Program-made: the position numbers and the translations under genes
In this document: positions 17,757 to 26,822 of the stretch, in pieces
Numbering within the stretch: the first letter of the stretch is position 1
Layout: every line of letters starts with the position of its first letter
NCBI RefSeq assembly: GCF_029761915.1
Contig: NZ_CP121695.1
Coordinates: 9,081,501 to 9,145,500 of the forward strand
DNA from: Bradyrhizobium sp. CB1650
GTDB taxonomy: Bacteria > Pseudomonadota > Alphaproteobacteria > Rhizobiales > Xanthobacteraceae
Direction of reading: 5' to 3'
Length of the DNA: 64,000 nt
Notes under the pieces: generated by a model
The model's database searches: none
What the model saw: the letters and a program-made list of their open reading frames with translations, nothing else
Told to the model about the DNA's origin: nothing

Positions 17757-18530
17757 TCACGGCGCCTCGAGCACCGTCGGCACACCGGGCTCCAGCAAGC
17801 GCAGCCGCGTACCGAAGCCGAGCGCATCGAAGGTCTTGCGCAAATCTTCGCTGTTCTGGCGGAAATGCGCCCAGCCTTCGGTGTGCACGGGCACGATCAT
17901 CGCGTCGGGAAAAGCGCGGGCGGTCTCGATGGTGTCGTTGGTGTCCATGGTGAGATGGAACGGACCGCGCGTTTGCGCAGCACCCGCGAAGGGCAGCACC
18001 ACGCCGCATTTGAAGCGGCGCGCGACCTCGGCAACGCCGTCGAACCAGGTGGTGTCGCCGCTGATATAGACCGGGCGGGTGTCCTTCCGGCTCGACGACA
18101 CCACGAAGCCGATGACGTCGCCCGACAGCGGCTCGATGCCGGCCGGGCCGTGCCGCGCCGGCGTGGCGGTGATCGTCAGCGTGTTGCCGTCGTCATCCTT
18201 GATATGCGCAATGCCCCAGGGCGCGAGGCCCTCGACATGGCCGCCGAGGCGCCTGGCGCCTGCCTCGGTGGTCAACACGCGCTTCACCTTGAAGAGAAAC
18301 TCGCGGCCGGAATTGTCGAGATTGTCCGAATGCTGGTCGTGGCTGAGCAGGACGGCATCGACCGGACCGATCGCATCGGCCGTCAGCGCGGGCCCGATCG
18401 TCTTCTCCAGCTTCACATGCGGCAGTTGGTAGGCGCCGGGTGCATCGAAGGTCGGATCGGTCAAGAGACGAAAGCCGTCGATCTCGATCAGCGCAGTCGG
18501 GCCGCCGATCAGCGTAATGGAAATGGGCAT
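17757..18530 (-). CDS. MBL-fold metal-dependent hydrolase (UlaG-like)
   Basis: A 257-residue cytoplasmic protein of the metallo-beta-lactamase fold. It starts PISITLIGGPTALIEIDGFRLLTDPTF, carries LLSHDQHSDNLD as the metal-site variant of HxHxDH, PARHGP, ISGDTTW and PVHTEGWAHF for the later ligands. This matches UlaG/YtnP-like hydrolases of PF12706 or PF13483, whose substrates vary (lactones, phosphodiesters). Its start is 12 bases from the stop of the upstream DMT transporter gene, so both are probably co-transcribed under the divergent LysR regulator. Confidence 0.85.
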   Translation of the reverse strand: MPISITLIGGPTALIEIDGFRLLTDPTFDAPGAYQLPHVKLEKTIGPALTADAIGPVDAVLLSHDQHSDNLDNSGREFLFKVKRVLTTEAGARRLGGHVEGLAPWGIAHIKDDDGNTLTITATPARHGPAGIEPLSGDVIGFVVSSSRKDTRPVYISGDTTWFDGVAEVARRFKCGVVLPFAGAAQTRGPFHLTMDTNDTIETARAFPDAMIVPVHTEGWAHFRQNSEDLRKTFDALGFGTRLRLLEPGVPTVLEAP

Positions 18531-18542
18531 GAAGAGTTCTCC

Positions 18543-19457
18543 TTAACCTGCGGCTTTCGTGGCGGGGCGCGTCACCAGGTAAATGCCGAGCGCGACCGGG
18601 ACGATGCCGAAGAGATCGCGCGCCTCGACATGCTCGCCTAGCACCAGGAAGGCGAACAGCATGCCGAGCGGCGGCATCAGGAAATGATACGCGCTCGCAG
18701 CGGTGGCGCCGCACACTTTCAGGAGATGGAACCAGAGCAGATAGGCCAGGATCGAGCCGCCCAGCACGAGAAAGGCGAAGGCGCCGATCAGGCTCGGCGT
18801 ATAGTCGATCGCATGGACGTCGGCGAAGGCGAGCGCGACCGGCGTCAGCACGATGCCGGCGGCGAGATTCTGGATGCCGTTGCCGATCCACAAGCTGCCC
18901 TTGGGCGCGAGCAGCTTGAACAGAATCGTGCCGGCGACGATGGAGGCGAGCGAGGCCAGCGTGAAGACGATGCCGTGCAGGCTGTCGGTGCCGACCGAGA
19001 GGCGGTGCCAGACGATCAGGGTCACGCCGATGATTCCGAGCAAGAGGCCGCTCGCCTTGCGCCAGGTCATGCCCTCGCCGAGGAACAGAGCAGCCAGTGC
19101 TGCCGTGAACACCGGATTGGCCGAAACGATCAGGCCGCCAAGACCCGCGGAGACCGATTGCAGGCCGGTGTACCCAAGGCCGAGATAGAGCGCATTGTTG
19201 GCGATGCCGAGCACGGCGAAGATCGCGGCATCACGCCAGGACAGCGACCAGCCGTCGCCGCGGATCAGCGTTGCGCCGAGAATCAGGATGCCGGCGAGCG
19301 AGAAGCGCGCCGCGAGCAGGATCAGTGGCGGGCAATGGGTCACGCCAATCTTGCCGGCGACGAAGGCGTAGCTCCAGAGCAGACAGAACACGCCAATATA
19401 GAGCGGCAGTGGGTTGAAGCGGCTGCGGGGGATCGAAATCGAGGGCGCGAGCGACAT
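18543..19457 (-). CDS. DMT-superfamily (EamA) exporter
   Basis: A 304-residue protein with ten predicted helices in two EamA repeats, beginning LPLYIGVFCLLWSYAFVAGKIGV and with GLQSVSAGLGGLIVSANPVFTAALAALFLGE at the end of the first repeat. EamA proteins export amino acids, metabolites or drugs. ATG 19457 is preceded by CAGGAGAATGTC, so the 14-residue longer frame was not used. The gene is divergent from a lysR gene and followed closely by an MBL hydrolase gene; the LysR protein likely controls both. Confidence 0.87.
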   Translation of the reverse strand: MSLAPSISIPRSRFNPLPLYIGVFCLLWSYAFVAGKIGVTHCPPLILLAARFSLAGILILGATLIRGDGWSLSWRDAAIFAVLGIANNALYLGLGYTGLQSVSAGLGGLIVSANPVFTAALAALFLGEGMTWRKASGLLLGIIGVTLIVWHRLSVGTDSLHGIVFTLASLASIVAGTILFKLLAPKGSLWIGNGIQNLAAGIVLTPVALAFADVHAIDYTPSLIGAFAFLVLGGSILAYLLWFHLLKVCGATAASAYHFLMPPLGMLFAFLVLGEHVEARDLFGIVPVALGIYLVTRPATKAAG

Positions 19458-19495
19458 GACATTCTCCTGATCCCTCGATCTAGGGACCCGGCTTG

Positions 19496-19544
19496 CCATT
19501 TGGAAATTAAATGATTAACTGCCTACCAGTGGATTTTCAAATGG
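19496..19544. promoter_or_regulatory. Inverted repeat in the DMT / lysR divergent gap
   Basis: CCATTTGGAAA (19496-19506) and TTTTCAAATGG (19534-19544) are inverted copies with one mismatch, spaced 27 bases. The AT-rich stretch between them would hold both promoters. A LysR-type site is plausible by position only. Confidence 0.4.
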
Positions 19545-19553
19545 AGGCAGCCC

Positions 19554-20417
19554 ATGCTCGATCTTGAGCTCCTGCGCAGCTTCGTCTCGGTGGTCGAGGC
19601 CGGCGGCTTCACCCGCGCCAGCGAACGCGTCCACCGCACGCAATCGACCGTGAGCCAGCAGATCAAGCGCTTGGAAGAGGACGTCGGCCAGGTGCTGCTG
19701 CACCGCGACGGCAAGGATGTGCGCCCTACAGAGGCCGGCGAGCGGCTGCTGTCCTATGCAAGGCGGCTGCTCTCGCTCGCCGAGGAGGCGCGCGACATGC
19801 TGCGTCAACCCGACGGCGAAGGCGCGATTCGCCTCGGCATCCCCGAGGATTTTGCCGCCTACCGGCTGGCGAAGCTGCTCGGCGCGTTCTCGCGCTCGCA
19901 TCCGGGCCTGCGGCTGGACGTGCGCGCCGACCAGAGCAAAAATCTGTCCCGCGACCTCGAACGCGGCGAGCTCGATCTGGCGCTGTTCAAGCGCGCCGCC
20001 GGCGAAAAAGGCGCGATCGCGGTGTGGCCGGAGCGGGTGCACTGGGTCACCAGCAAGAGCCATCCGATTCGCACCGACGTCACCTCGGTGCCGCTGATCG
20101 GCTTTCCGCTCGGCTGCCTGTATCGCGCCGGCGCCATCCACGCACTGGAAAGCGCCGGGCGGCCCTGGCATATGGCCTACACGTCATCGAGCCTCGCCGG
20201 CATCCAGGCCGCGGTCGCCGCCGGCATGGGCCTCAGCATTCTGTCGGAAATGGCGATCCAGTCGGATCACCGTGTGCTGACGGCAAAGGACGGGTTTGCA
20301 CCGATCAACAGGACGGAAGTAGCACTGATGGCGTCACCGGGTGCGAGTCCCGCGACGCTGCGACTTGCGGATCGGCTCGCGGAATTTTGCGATGGCGTGC
20401 AGGCGAAGGCGGCGTAG
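19554..20417 (+). CDS. LysR-family transcriptional regulator
   Basis: A 287-residue protein with the N-terminal LysR helix-turn-helix (LELLRSFVSVVEAGGFTRASERVHRTQSTVSQQIKRLEEDVG, residues 3-45) and a C-terminal substrate-binding domain from about residue 90 (AIRLGIPEDFA). These bind upstream of a divergent target gene and respond to a small effector. GGAGGCAGCCC precedes ATG 19554. The DMT exporter and MBL hydrolase to its left are the likely targets. Confidence 0.92.
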   Translation: MLDLELLRSFVSVVEAGGFTRASERVHRTQSTVSQQIKRLEEDVGQVLLHRDGKDVRPTEAGERLLSYARRLLSLAEEARDMLRQPDGEGAIRLGIPEDFAAYRLAKLLGAFSRSHPGLRLDVRADQSKNLSRDLERGELDLALFKRAAGEKGAIAVWPERVHWVTSKSHPIRTDVTSVPLIGFPLGCLYRAGAIHALESAGRPWHMAYTSSSLAGIQAAVAAGMGLSILSEMAIQSDHRVLTAKDGFAPINRTEVALMASPGASPATLRLADRLAEFCDGVQAKAA

Positions 20418-20475
20418 TTGCTGCAGCAATCGCGATCCTCTGAAGCGCAGCGATCGCCGCAACGCCCAAGGTGCG

Positions 20476-20624
20476 TTCCCTCCCCCCCTTGCGGGGGAGG
20501 GCTAGGGAGGGGGTGCCACACGGGGACTCTCTCGATTCGTGCGAGTGACGCGAACGCCGACGGACAGACCATTTCCTGGGCTACCCCCTCCCTGCCCTCC
20601 CCCGCAAGGGGGGGAGGGAGCGCA
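20476..20624. repeat. Palindromic intergenic repeat
   Basis: GTTCCCTCCCCCCCTTGCGGGGGAGGGCTAGGGAGGGGG on the left faces CCCCCTCCCTGCCCTCCCCCGCAAGGGGGGGAGGGAGCGCA on the right. The right arm is nearly identical to the ends of the elements inside the helicase gene (23768-23920) and ligase gene (28160-28400). Confidence 0.75.
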
Positions 20625-20674
20625 GTGTGCGCGTGGCTAGAGGATCGCGATCAGATGGCTTCGGCTATCGCCGA

Positions 20675-21373
20675 TCAATAACACCGCGCCGCCGCGATCG
20701 CGTGCACGCGGCGGTCGCCGAGCAGATGCGCGATGAAGCCGTTCTTCGGGAAGATTTTTGCGAACGCGGCGTCGCGGATGCTGAGGCCGCCGGCATAGGC
20801 ACCGAAGGCGGGCATCACGGCGCGCATCCCGTCACAGGCGAAACAGCGCCGCTCCATCGAACGGCCGCGCGCGGAGACTCGCGCCTTGGGATGCAGATGG
20901 CCGGCGATCTCGCCGCACGCGCCGGTCGGCTCGTGACGGAAGATGATCGGGCCGATCGCGACCTCATCCGCAACCGTGCCGCCGAGATCGCGCGGCAGCA
21001 GCGGATCGTGATTGCCGGAGATCCAGATCCAGTCGCGCCCCGCCTGCAGCGCGGCCACGGCGTCGCGATCCGCCACCGACAGCCGCTCATGCGCGGTGCG
21101 ATCGTGAAAACTGTCGCCGAGCGCGATGACCACGCGAGGATCATGGCGGGCAACGACGGTGGCGAGACGATCGAGCGTGGCGCCCGTGTCGTAAGGCGGC
21201 AGCAGCACGCCGCGCGCGGCGAAGCTCGAGCCTTTTTCCAGATGCAGGTCGGAGACGACGAGCAGGCGTTGCTCTTCCCAGAACAACGCGCCGGAGATAT
21301 CGGCGTGAAACGGCACGCTGGCTACATCCAGCGTGCGCGTCGACGTTATCGACAGCGCCACTTGCTCCGTCAT
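20675..21373 (-). CDS. pdeM: Ligase-associated DNA repair metallophosphoesterase PdeM
   Basis: A 232-residue calcineurin-like phosphoesterase. The metal motifs are in order: VVSDLHLEKG, ALGDSFHD, SGNHD and GHLHP. PdeM/MPE is one of four proteins of a bacterial repair cluster with Lhr-Core helicase, an MBL-fold exonuclease and an ATP-dependent DNA ligase, and is a Mn-dependent DNA phosphodiesterase in studied examples. I chose ATG 21373 (MTEQVAL); a TTG at 21418 is an alternative that would lie 6 bases after the helicase stop. It is directly downstream of the interrupted helicase gene, with which it should be co-transcribed. Confidence 0.9.
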   Translation of the reverse strand: MTEQVALSITSTRTLDVASVPFHADISGALFWEEQRLLVVSDLHLEKGSSFAARGVLLPPYDTGATLDRLATVVARHDPRVVIALGDSFHDRTAHERLSVADRDAVAALQAGRDWIWISGNHDPLLPRDLGGTVADEVAIGPIIFRHEPTGACGEIAGHLHPKARVSARGRSMERRCFACDGMRAVMPAFGAYAGGLSIRDAAFAKIFPKNGFIAHLLGDRRVHAIAAARCY

Positions 21374-21424
21374 GGCCGGGCTTGACGGTGTGGATGGATC
21401 AGCGCGCCTCACTGGCAAATTTCT

Positions 21425-24164
21425 CTATGACATCGCCTCTTTGACGAGCTCGTCGGCGGCCTCCGCCAAGAGCTCGTCTGCAGCTTCGCCATAAACCGAC
21501 TCGCGACCGATTTCCAGCATCACGGGGACGGCGAGCGGGGAGACGTGATCGAGTTCCCGGTGCGTGATGCGGCCCTGGATGCGCGCGAGCATGTCACCAA
21601 GGCGGCGCAGATCGAGCAGGCCCGTGGCGGCATCGGCGCGCCCGGCGCGCAACAGGACGTGATCGGCCTGGTGCTTGCGCAGCACGTCGTAGACGAGATC
21701 GGTGGAGAACAGCACCTGCCGCCGGCTCTTGTCCTCGTCGGTGAAGCGCCGCTCGATCAGGCCTGAGATCAGCGCGCAATTGCGGAAGGTGCGCTTCATC
21801 AGCGCGGATTCCGCGAGCCAGGCTTCGAGATCGTCCCCCAACATGTCGGGACTGAACAGCGCATCGAGATCGAGCTGGCCGTTGCGGGTCATGAAGGAGG
21901 CATCGCCGAGCCCCCAGATCGCCACCGCATATTCGTTGGCGACGAAGCCGAGCGGCCGGGCGCGGGCGCGCTCCAGCCGGCGCGTCAGCAGCATGCCGAG
22001 CGTCTGGTGCGCGAGCCGGCCCTCGAAGGGATAGCAGATGAGATAGTGCCTGCTGCCGCGTGGAAAGGTCTCGACCAAGAGCTCGCGCACGCCGGGGACA
22101 CGCGAGACGTCCTTCTGCAGCGACAGCCAGTCGCGCACCTGCTCGGGCAGGCCACCCCAGGCGCGTTTGTCATCGAGCAGGCGGCGGACGCGTTCGGCGA
22201 GGTAAGTGGAGAGCGGAAACTTGCCGCCCATATAGGACGGCACTTTCGGATCCTTGTCGTTGGCGCGGGAGACGTAGACGTGGTCTTCCGCCAAGGCCTC
22301 GTAGCGCACCACCTCGCCACCGAACACGAAGGTGTCGCCGGGGCTGAGGCCCTCGATGAAATATTCCTCGATCTCGCCGAGCACGCGGCCGCCGCGGGCG
22401 ATCGCGCCGGTCGAGCCGCTGCCGGTGGAGCGCGAGCGCACCAGCCGCACTTTCAGCATCGGCTCCTCGACGATGGTGCCGACATTGAGGCGGTAGCTCT
22501 GCCGCACCTTGGGATTGGCGACGCGCCAGCGGCCCTGCTTGTCCGGCTTGATGCGGGCGAAGCGCTCATAGGTCTTGAGCGCGTAGCCGCCGGTGGCGAC
22601 GAAATCGACGACATCGTCGAAATCCTGGCGCGAGAGAGATGCGTAAGGGGCCGCGGTGCGCACCTCCTCGTAAAGCTCGTCGCTAAAGAATGGCTCGCCG
22701 CAGGCGCAACCCAAGACGTGCTGGGCCAGCACGTCGAGCGCACCGGTGCGCAGCGGCGGCGTGTCCTGCGCATTCTCGGCGATGGCATCGATCGCGACGC
22801 TACACTCCAGGACCTCGAAACGGTTGGCCGGCACCAGCACCGCGCGCGAGGCTTCATCGAGGCGGTGGTTGGCGCGGCCGATGCGCTGCATCAGGCGCGA
22901 GGATCCTTTGGGCGCGCCGATGTTGACGACGAGATCGACGTCGCCCCAGTCGACGCCGAGATCGAGCGAGGAGGTGCAGACCACGCCGCGCAGGCGCCCT
23001 GCCGACATCGCGTCCTCGACCTTGCGGCGCTGCGCGACGTCGAGCGAGCCGTGATGCAGCGCGATCGCAAGGCCGTCGTCGTTCATGCGCCAGAGATCCT
23101 GGAACAGCATTTCGGCCTGGCTGCGGGTGTTGACGAAGACCAGCGTGGTCTTGTTCTGCTTGATCAGCTCGTAGACCTCGGGAAGCGCATGGCGCGCGCC
23201 GTGGCCGGCCCAGGGCAGGCGCTCGCGCGTATCCAGCATCTCGACCAGTGGCGGCGCCGCGCCGCCGGCGATGACGATGTCGGCCGCCTGGGCCTTGCCG
23301 CCCGTCTGCGGCACCAGGAAGCGTGCGAGCTGATCCGGCTCGGCCACGGTCGCCGACAATCCGATCGCGCGCATCTCGGGCGCCAGCCGCCACAGCCGTG
23401 CGAGGCCAAGCGACAACAGATCGCCGCGCTTGGAGGTCACCAGCGCGTGCAGCTCGTCGAGCACGATGCGCTTCAAGGAAGAGAATAGGAACGGCGCGTC
23501 GTCGGAGGAGAGCAACAGCGCGAGCTGCTCGGGCGTCGTCAGCAAAATGTCCGGCGGATAGCGCCGCTGCCGCTGCCGCCGCGACACCGGCGTGTCGCCG
23601 GTGCGGGTCTCGACCTTGATCGGCAGCCCCATCTCGGCAATCGGCCGCTCCAGATTGCGCGCGATGTCGACGGCGAGCGCCTTGAGCGGCGAGATGTAGA
23701 GGGTGTGAAGGCCGCCGGTGCGCTGCACGGTGCGGCCGGTGGAGATGAGCCGCTTTATCTCGCTCGACTGCGCTCCCTCCCCCCTTGCGGGGGAGGGGTG
23801 GGGAGGGGGTGAGCCGCGGGCTCCGGCGCTTGCGGCTCACCCCCTCCCGCCGCCCTCCGTCGCGCAATTGCGCGCCCGAGGGCGTCGACCTCCCCCGCAG
23901 GGGGGGAGGTGACGAACGAAGCTGTTGCTGGAAGTTCGCCCTTGCCTCGCCGCTCAGCTCCACCAGCGTCGGCAGAAATCCCGCCAAAGTCTTGCCGGCG
24001 CCGGTCGGCGCGATCAAGAGCGCGGAGCGATCCTCGCGCGCCTTCTCCAGCAGCGCCAATTGATGCGCGCGCGGCGACCAGCCGCGGGCCGCAAACCACG
24101 CCTGGAAGCGGTCGGGCAGCAGCGCGGCCGGCTCGGCCGATGTTTTCAGGGTACGGGGCGGCAC
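21425..24164 (-). pseudogene. Lhr-type ligase-associated DEXH-box helicase, split by a palindromic repeat with a net frameshift
   Basis: The N-terminus is read in one frame from ATG 24164: LLIAPTGAGKTLAGFLPTLVEL carries the Walker A lysine. After about residue 80 the frame enters repeat-like sequence. The remaining helicase continues in a different frame, from about 23765 to 21425, with LHTLYISPLKALAVDIARNL (motif Ia), LDELHA (DELH box), GLSATV (motif III), motifs V/VI and the long Lhr-Core C-terminal part. Codon positions of the two parts differ by one base modulo 3, so uninterrupted translation is impossible. The downstream frame alone can start at GTG 23728 and would give 767 aa without Walker A, hence no ATPase. 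An assembly error in the GC-rich repeat is the main alternative. Confidence 0.8.
23768..23920. repeat. Palindromic repeat inside the Lhr helicase gene
   Basis: GCGCTCCCTCCCCCCTTGC-type left arm and GACCTCCCCCGCAGGGGGGAGGT right arm enclose inverted segments GGTGAGCCGCGGGCTC and GCGGCTCACCCCCTCC. It is the same family as the intergenic elements at 20476-20624 and 15645-15714, and it separates the Walker A coding part from motif Ia of the helicase. Confidence 0.8.
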
Positions 24165-24414
24165 GGCGTAAGAGGTAAGCCGTGGCGGCGGGTTCGTCGA
24201 GGGGTGGGCCGTCCGCGAAGTGCTTCCCCAGCGTCATGGCCGGGCTCGTCCCGGCCATCCACGTTCTTGTCGCACGGAAGCAAAGACGTGGATGCCCGGG
24301 ACAAGCCCGGGCATGACGAGTTTGTGGAGCTAGCGTCAGTCCAACGCTCACCGCGTTCGCGGAGAGTCCCCCTCACCCCGCCCCTCTCCCCGCAAGCGGG
24401 GAGAGGGAGAACAC
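24165..24414. repeat. Gene-free gap filled by two palindromic repeats
   Basis: One element at 24232-24318 begins CGTCATGGCCGGGCTCGTCCCGG, has the inverted arms ACGTTCTTG and GACGTGGATGCCCGGGACAAG, and ends CGGGCATGACG. A second at 24368-24409 has CCCCTCACCCCGCCCCTCTCC and GCAAGCGGGGAGAGGG. They lie between the ABC binding-protein gene and the helicase start. No gene is seen. Confidence 0.7.
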
Positions 24415-25644
24415 TCACTCCGACATCGGCTTGTCGGAAATCTCCCAGTCCTTGCCGCTGAAGGTGGAGATGAAGAGCGTCTTCATCGGCGTGTAGTCCT
24501 CGGGCGTGTAGCTGTAGGTGACGCCGTCGAGGAAATAGGGCGAGTGGAAGCCGGCGAGGGTTGAGGCCCGCTTCAGCACGTTGGCGCGGGTGAGATCGTC
24601 GCCGCAGCGGCGCAGGATCTCCCCCATGGTGACGGCCTGGCCGTAGCCGGCAAAGGCGATGGTGTTATCAGGGTCGATGCTCGGCAGATATTTCTTGCGC
24701 AACTCCTCGAACGCCATCACGTCGGGGTCCTTCTCCCACTTCGGCAGCCCGACCTCCTTGTTGTAGCGGATCGCGACGATGCCGGTGGCGTTCTCCAGGC
24801 CCGCGGCGTTGAGGATGGAGCGGCCGGTCGAGCCCGCCGACAACAACTGCAACGGCTTCCAGCCGAGCTCGGCGACCTTGCGGATCGACTGCGACGTCGC
24901 CTTGCCGGTGGTGATGTTGTAGAAGACGTCCGCGCCCGACTTCGAGAGATTGATGAGCTGGGAATCGACGGTCGGATCGGTCAGGTCGTAGGTCTGCTCC
25001 ATGATCACCTGTGCGGTGCCGCCGGCATCCGCCAAGACCTTCTTGAACGGACCTAGGAAGTCGCGGCCGAAATCGTCGTTCTGGTAGAGGATGCCGATCT
25101 TGGCGTTCGGCTTCACGCCGACGACGTGCCGCGCCAGGATGCGCGCCTCGGTCGGATAGAGCGGCAGGCCCGCCATCGTCCACTTGAACTCTTTCGGATT
25201 ATTCCACTTGGATGCACCGGTGTTGAGCAGGAGCTGCGGCACGCCCTTGGAATTCAGGTATTTGTGCACGGCGGTCTGCGGCGCGGTGCCGAGCGAGCCG
25301 TAGAGCGCCAGCACCTCCTCCTGCTCGACCAGGCGCCGCGTCGCCTCGACGCATTTCGGCGCGCTGTAGGCGTCGTCCGACGTGATAAATTTGATCTTGC
25401 GCCCGTTGATGCCGCCCTTCTCGTTCAGCATCTGGAAATAGGCTTCGCCGACGCGGCCGAGCACGCCGTAGAGCGAGCCGGGGCCGGAATGCGGCACGGT
25501 CTGTCCGATCTTGATCTCGGTGTCGCTGGCGCCCGCATCGTATTTCTTGTCCGCGGCCCAGACATACGGCGCGGGCAGAGTGGATGTGGCGATGGCGGCG
25601 AGCGCGGCGGCGTTGAAATCGCGCCGCGATGGATTCTTGGTCAT
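24415..25644 (-). CDS. ABC transporter substrate-binding protein, branched-chain amino acid type (LivJ-like)
   Basis: A 409-residue periplasmic binding protein. The N-terminus MTKNPSRRDFNAAALAAIATSTLPAPYVWA has a twin-arginine-like RRDF motif and an A-x-A cleavage site, so Tat export is possible. The mature part starts with SDTEIKIGQTVPHSGPGS, the type I fold opening of Leu/Ile/Val or urea/amide binding proteins (PF13458), with GGINGRKIKFITSDDAYSAPKCVEATRRLVE. ATG 25644 follows GGGAGAAAACAAC. No permease or ATPase gene is adjacent, so it is an orphan here. It interrupts the DNA repair gene set. Confidence 0.88.
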   Translation of the reverse strand: MTKNPSRRDFNAAALAAIATSTLPAPYVWAADKKYDAGASDTEIKIGQTVPHSGPGSLYGVLGRVGEAYFQMLNEKGGINGRKIKFITSDDAYSAPKCVEATRRLVEQEEVLALYGSLGTAPQTAVHKYLNSKGVPQLLLNTGASKWNNPKEFKWTMAGLPLYPTEARILARHVVGVKPNAKIGILYQNDDFGRDFLGPFKKVLADAGGTAQVIMEQTYDLTDPTVDSQLINLSKSGADVFYNITTGKATSQSIRKVAELGWKPLQLLSAGSTGRSILNAAGLENATGIVAIRYNKEVGLPKWEKDPDVMAFEELRKKYLPSIDPDNTIAFAGYGQAVTMGEILRRCGDDLTRANVLKRASTLAGFHSPYFLDGVTYSYTPEDYTPMKTLFISTFSGKDWEISDKPMSE

Positions 25645-25760
25645 TGTTGTTTTCTCCCTAATGCGCGCATTGTGCTGACATCGTCGCGCGCCTCGCAAGT
25701 GGGAAGTCGTCGCTTTGCGACGCAATGACGCTCAAATCGCTGCAAGTGCAGCGCCTAGAC

Positions 25761-26687
25761 TCAAGTTTTCTCGGCGACCACGACGAGACCGCGCACCGGC
25801 TCGTTGTTCTCGTTGCGCGGCGAAGCCGTCTCCAATGTCAGCAGCTTGAGTCCGGCTTTGGCTATCGCGGCACGCACATATTCCGCGGCATGGGCATAGC
25901 GCAGGCCTTCGCCGAGCACGACGCCGCTGCCGTGATGCGTCTCCAGCGTGAATGCGAGCACGCCGCCGGATGCGAGCACACGCTTTGCTTCACTCAGCAC
26001 CGGCGCGAGATCGGAGAGGTATACGAACGCATCAGCCGCCACGACGAGGTTCGCACTTGCGTCAGCCTTGCCGCGCAGGCCGTCGATCATGTCGGCGACT
26101 TCGAGCTCGGCATAAAGACCAGTGGCTTGCGCCTCCTTGATCATGCGGGGCGACAGGTCGATGCCGGTGAAATGATCGACCTGTTTTGCGAAAGCGCTGG
26201 CTGCGAGCCCGGTGCCGCAGCCGAGATCGACGGCGTGCCTGAACAAGGCGGGCTTCTTCGCAGCTACGCGTGCAGCCAGCACCGCCTTGAAGATCAGCGC
26301 CGGCGCGCGATAGCCGAGATCGTTGATCAGCGCGTGCTCAAAGCGCGGCGCATATTGATCGAACAGCGCCTGCACATAGGCCTTGGGCATCTCTGCGAGC
26401 TGCGCCTCGCCGAGCCGCATCAGATGCAGGCCGGCGCCATGCTGGTCCTCCGGGTCGCAATCACGTGCCTTGCGGAACGCCGCGATGGCCTTGTCGTACT
26501 CGCCGAGCTGCTTACGGACTTCGCCGAGCGTGAACCAGGCCGAGGTGAAGTTCGGCACGAGCTCGATCGCCTGCTCCAGGAGATCGGCGGCGGCGGGCAG
26601 GTCGCCCTTGAGCTGGAGGTCGCGCGCAAACTCGAAGCGGCGGTCGGCCATCAGATCGCCGGAGGACAGGAACAGGCGCAGGGGCAT
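25761..26687 (-). CDS. TPR-containing class I SAM-dependent methyltransferase
   Basis: A 308-residue protein. Residues about 15-85 are tetratricopeptide repeats (AADLLEQAIELVPNFTSAWFTLGEVRKQLGEYDKAIAAFRKARDCDP region). The C-terminal domain has the SAM motif HAVDLGCGTGLAASAFA and IDLSPRMIKEA, then ANLVVAADAFVYLSDL. The target is unknown. ATG 26687 is chosen because the frame upstream reads through a palindromic repeat; 26708 and 26651 are alternatives. It is divergent from the exonuclease gene and lies between the helicase and exonuclease genes of the repair set. Confidence 0.82.
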   Translation of the reverse strand: MPLRLFLSSGDLMADRRFEFARDLQLKGDLPAAADLLEQAIELVPNFTSAWFTLGEVRKQLGEYDKAIAAFRKARDCDPEDQHGAGLHLMRLGEAQLAEMPKAYVQALFDQYAPRFEHALINDLGYRAPALIFKAVLAARVAAKKPALFRHAVDLGCGTGLAASAFAKQVDHFTGIDLSPRMIKEAQATGLYAELEVADMIDGLRGKADASANLVVAADAFVYLSDLAPVLSEAKRVLASGGVLAFTLETHHGSGVVLGEGLRYAHAAEYVRAAIAKAGLKLLTLETASPRNENNEPVRGLVVVAEKT

Positions 26688-26706
26688 TGGGGAACCAACA
26701 CTCGTC

Positions 26707-26783
26707 ATTGCCGGCTCGCCCGGCAATCCATCAAAAAAGGCACTGTTTAAGGAGATGGATGCACGGGTCAAGCCCGCGCATGA
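26707..26783. repeat. Degenerate palindromic repeat in a divergent promoter gap
   Basis: ATTGCCGGCTCGCCCGGCAATCCATC faces GATGGATGCACGGGTCAAGCCCGCGCATGAC across an AT-richer core (AAAAAAGGCACTGTTTAAGG). It resembles the CGTCATGCCCGGGC elements but is diverged, and occupies most of the gap between the methyltransferase and exonuclease genes. Confidence 0.5.
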
Positions 26784-26822
26784 CGGGTGAACATCGGGGC
26801 TGACGCGCCCTATATAACCGTC

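Noticed and set aside
22007..23488. A 493-residue plus-strand frame opposite the helicase gene
   Set aside because: High-GC antisense frame, rich in Arg, Ala and His and without motifs; the minus strand encodes clear helicase motifs throughout.
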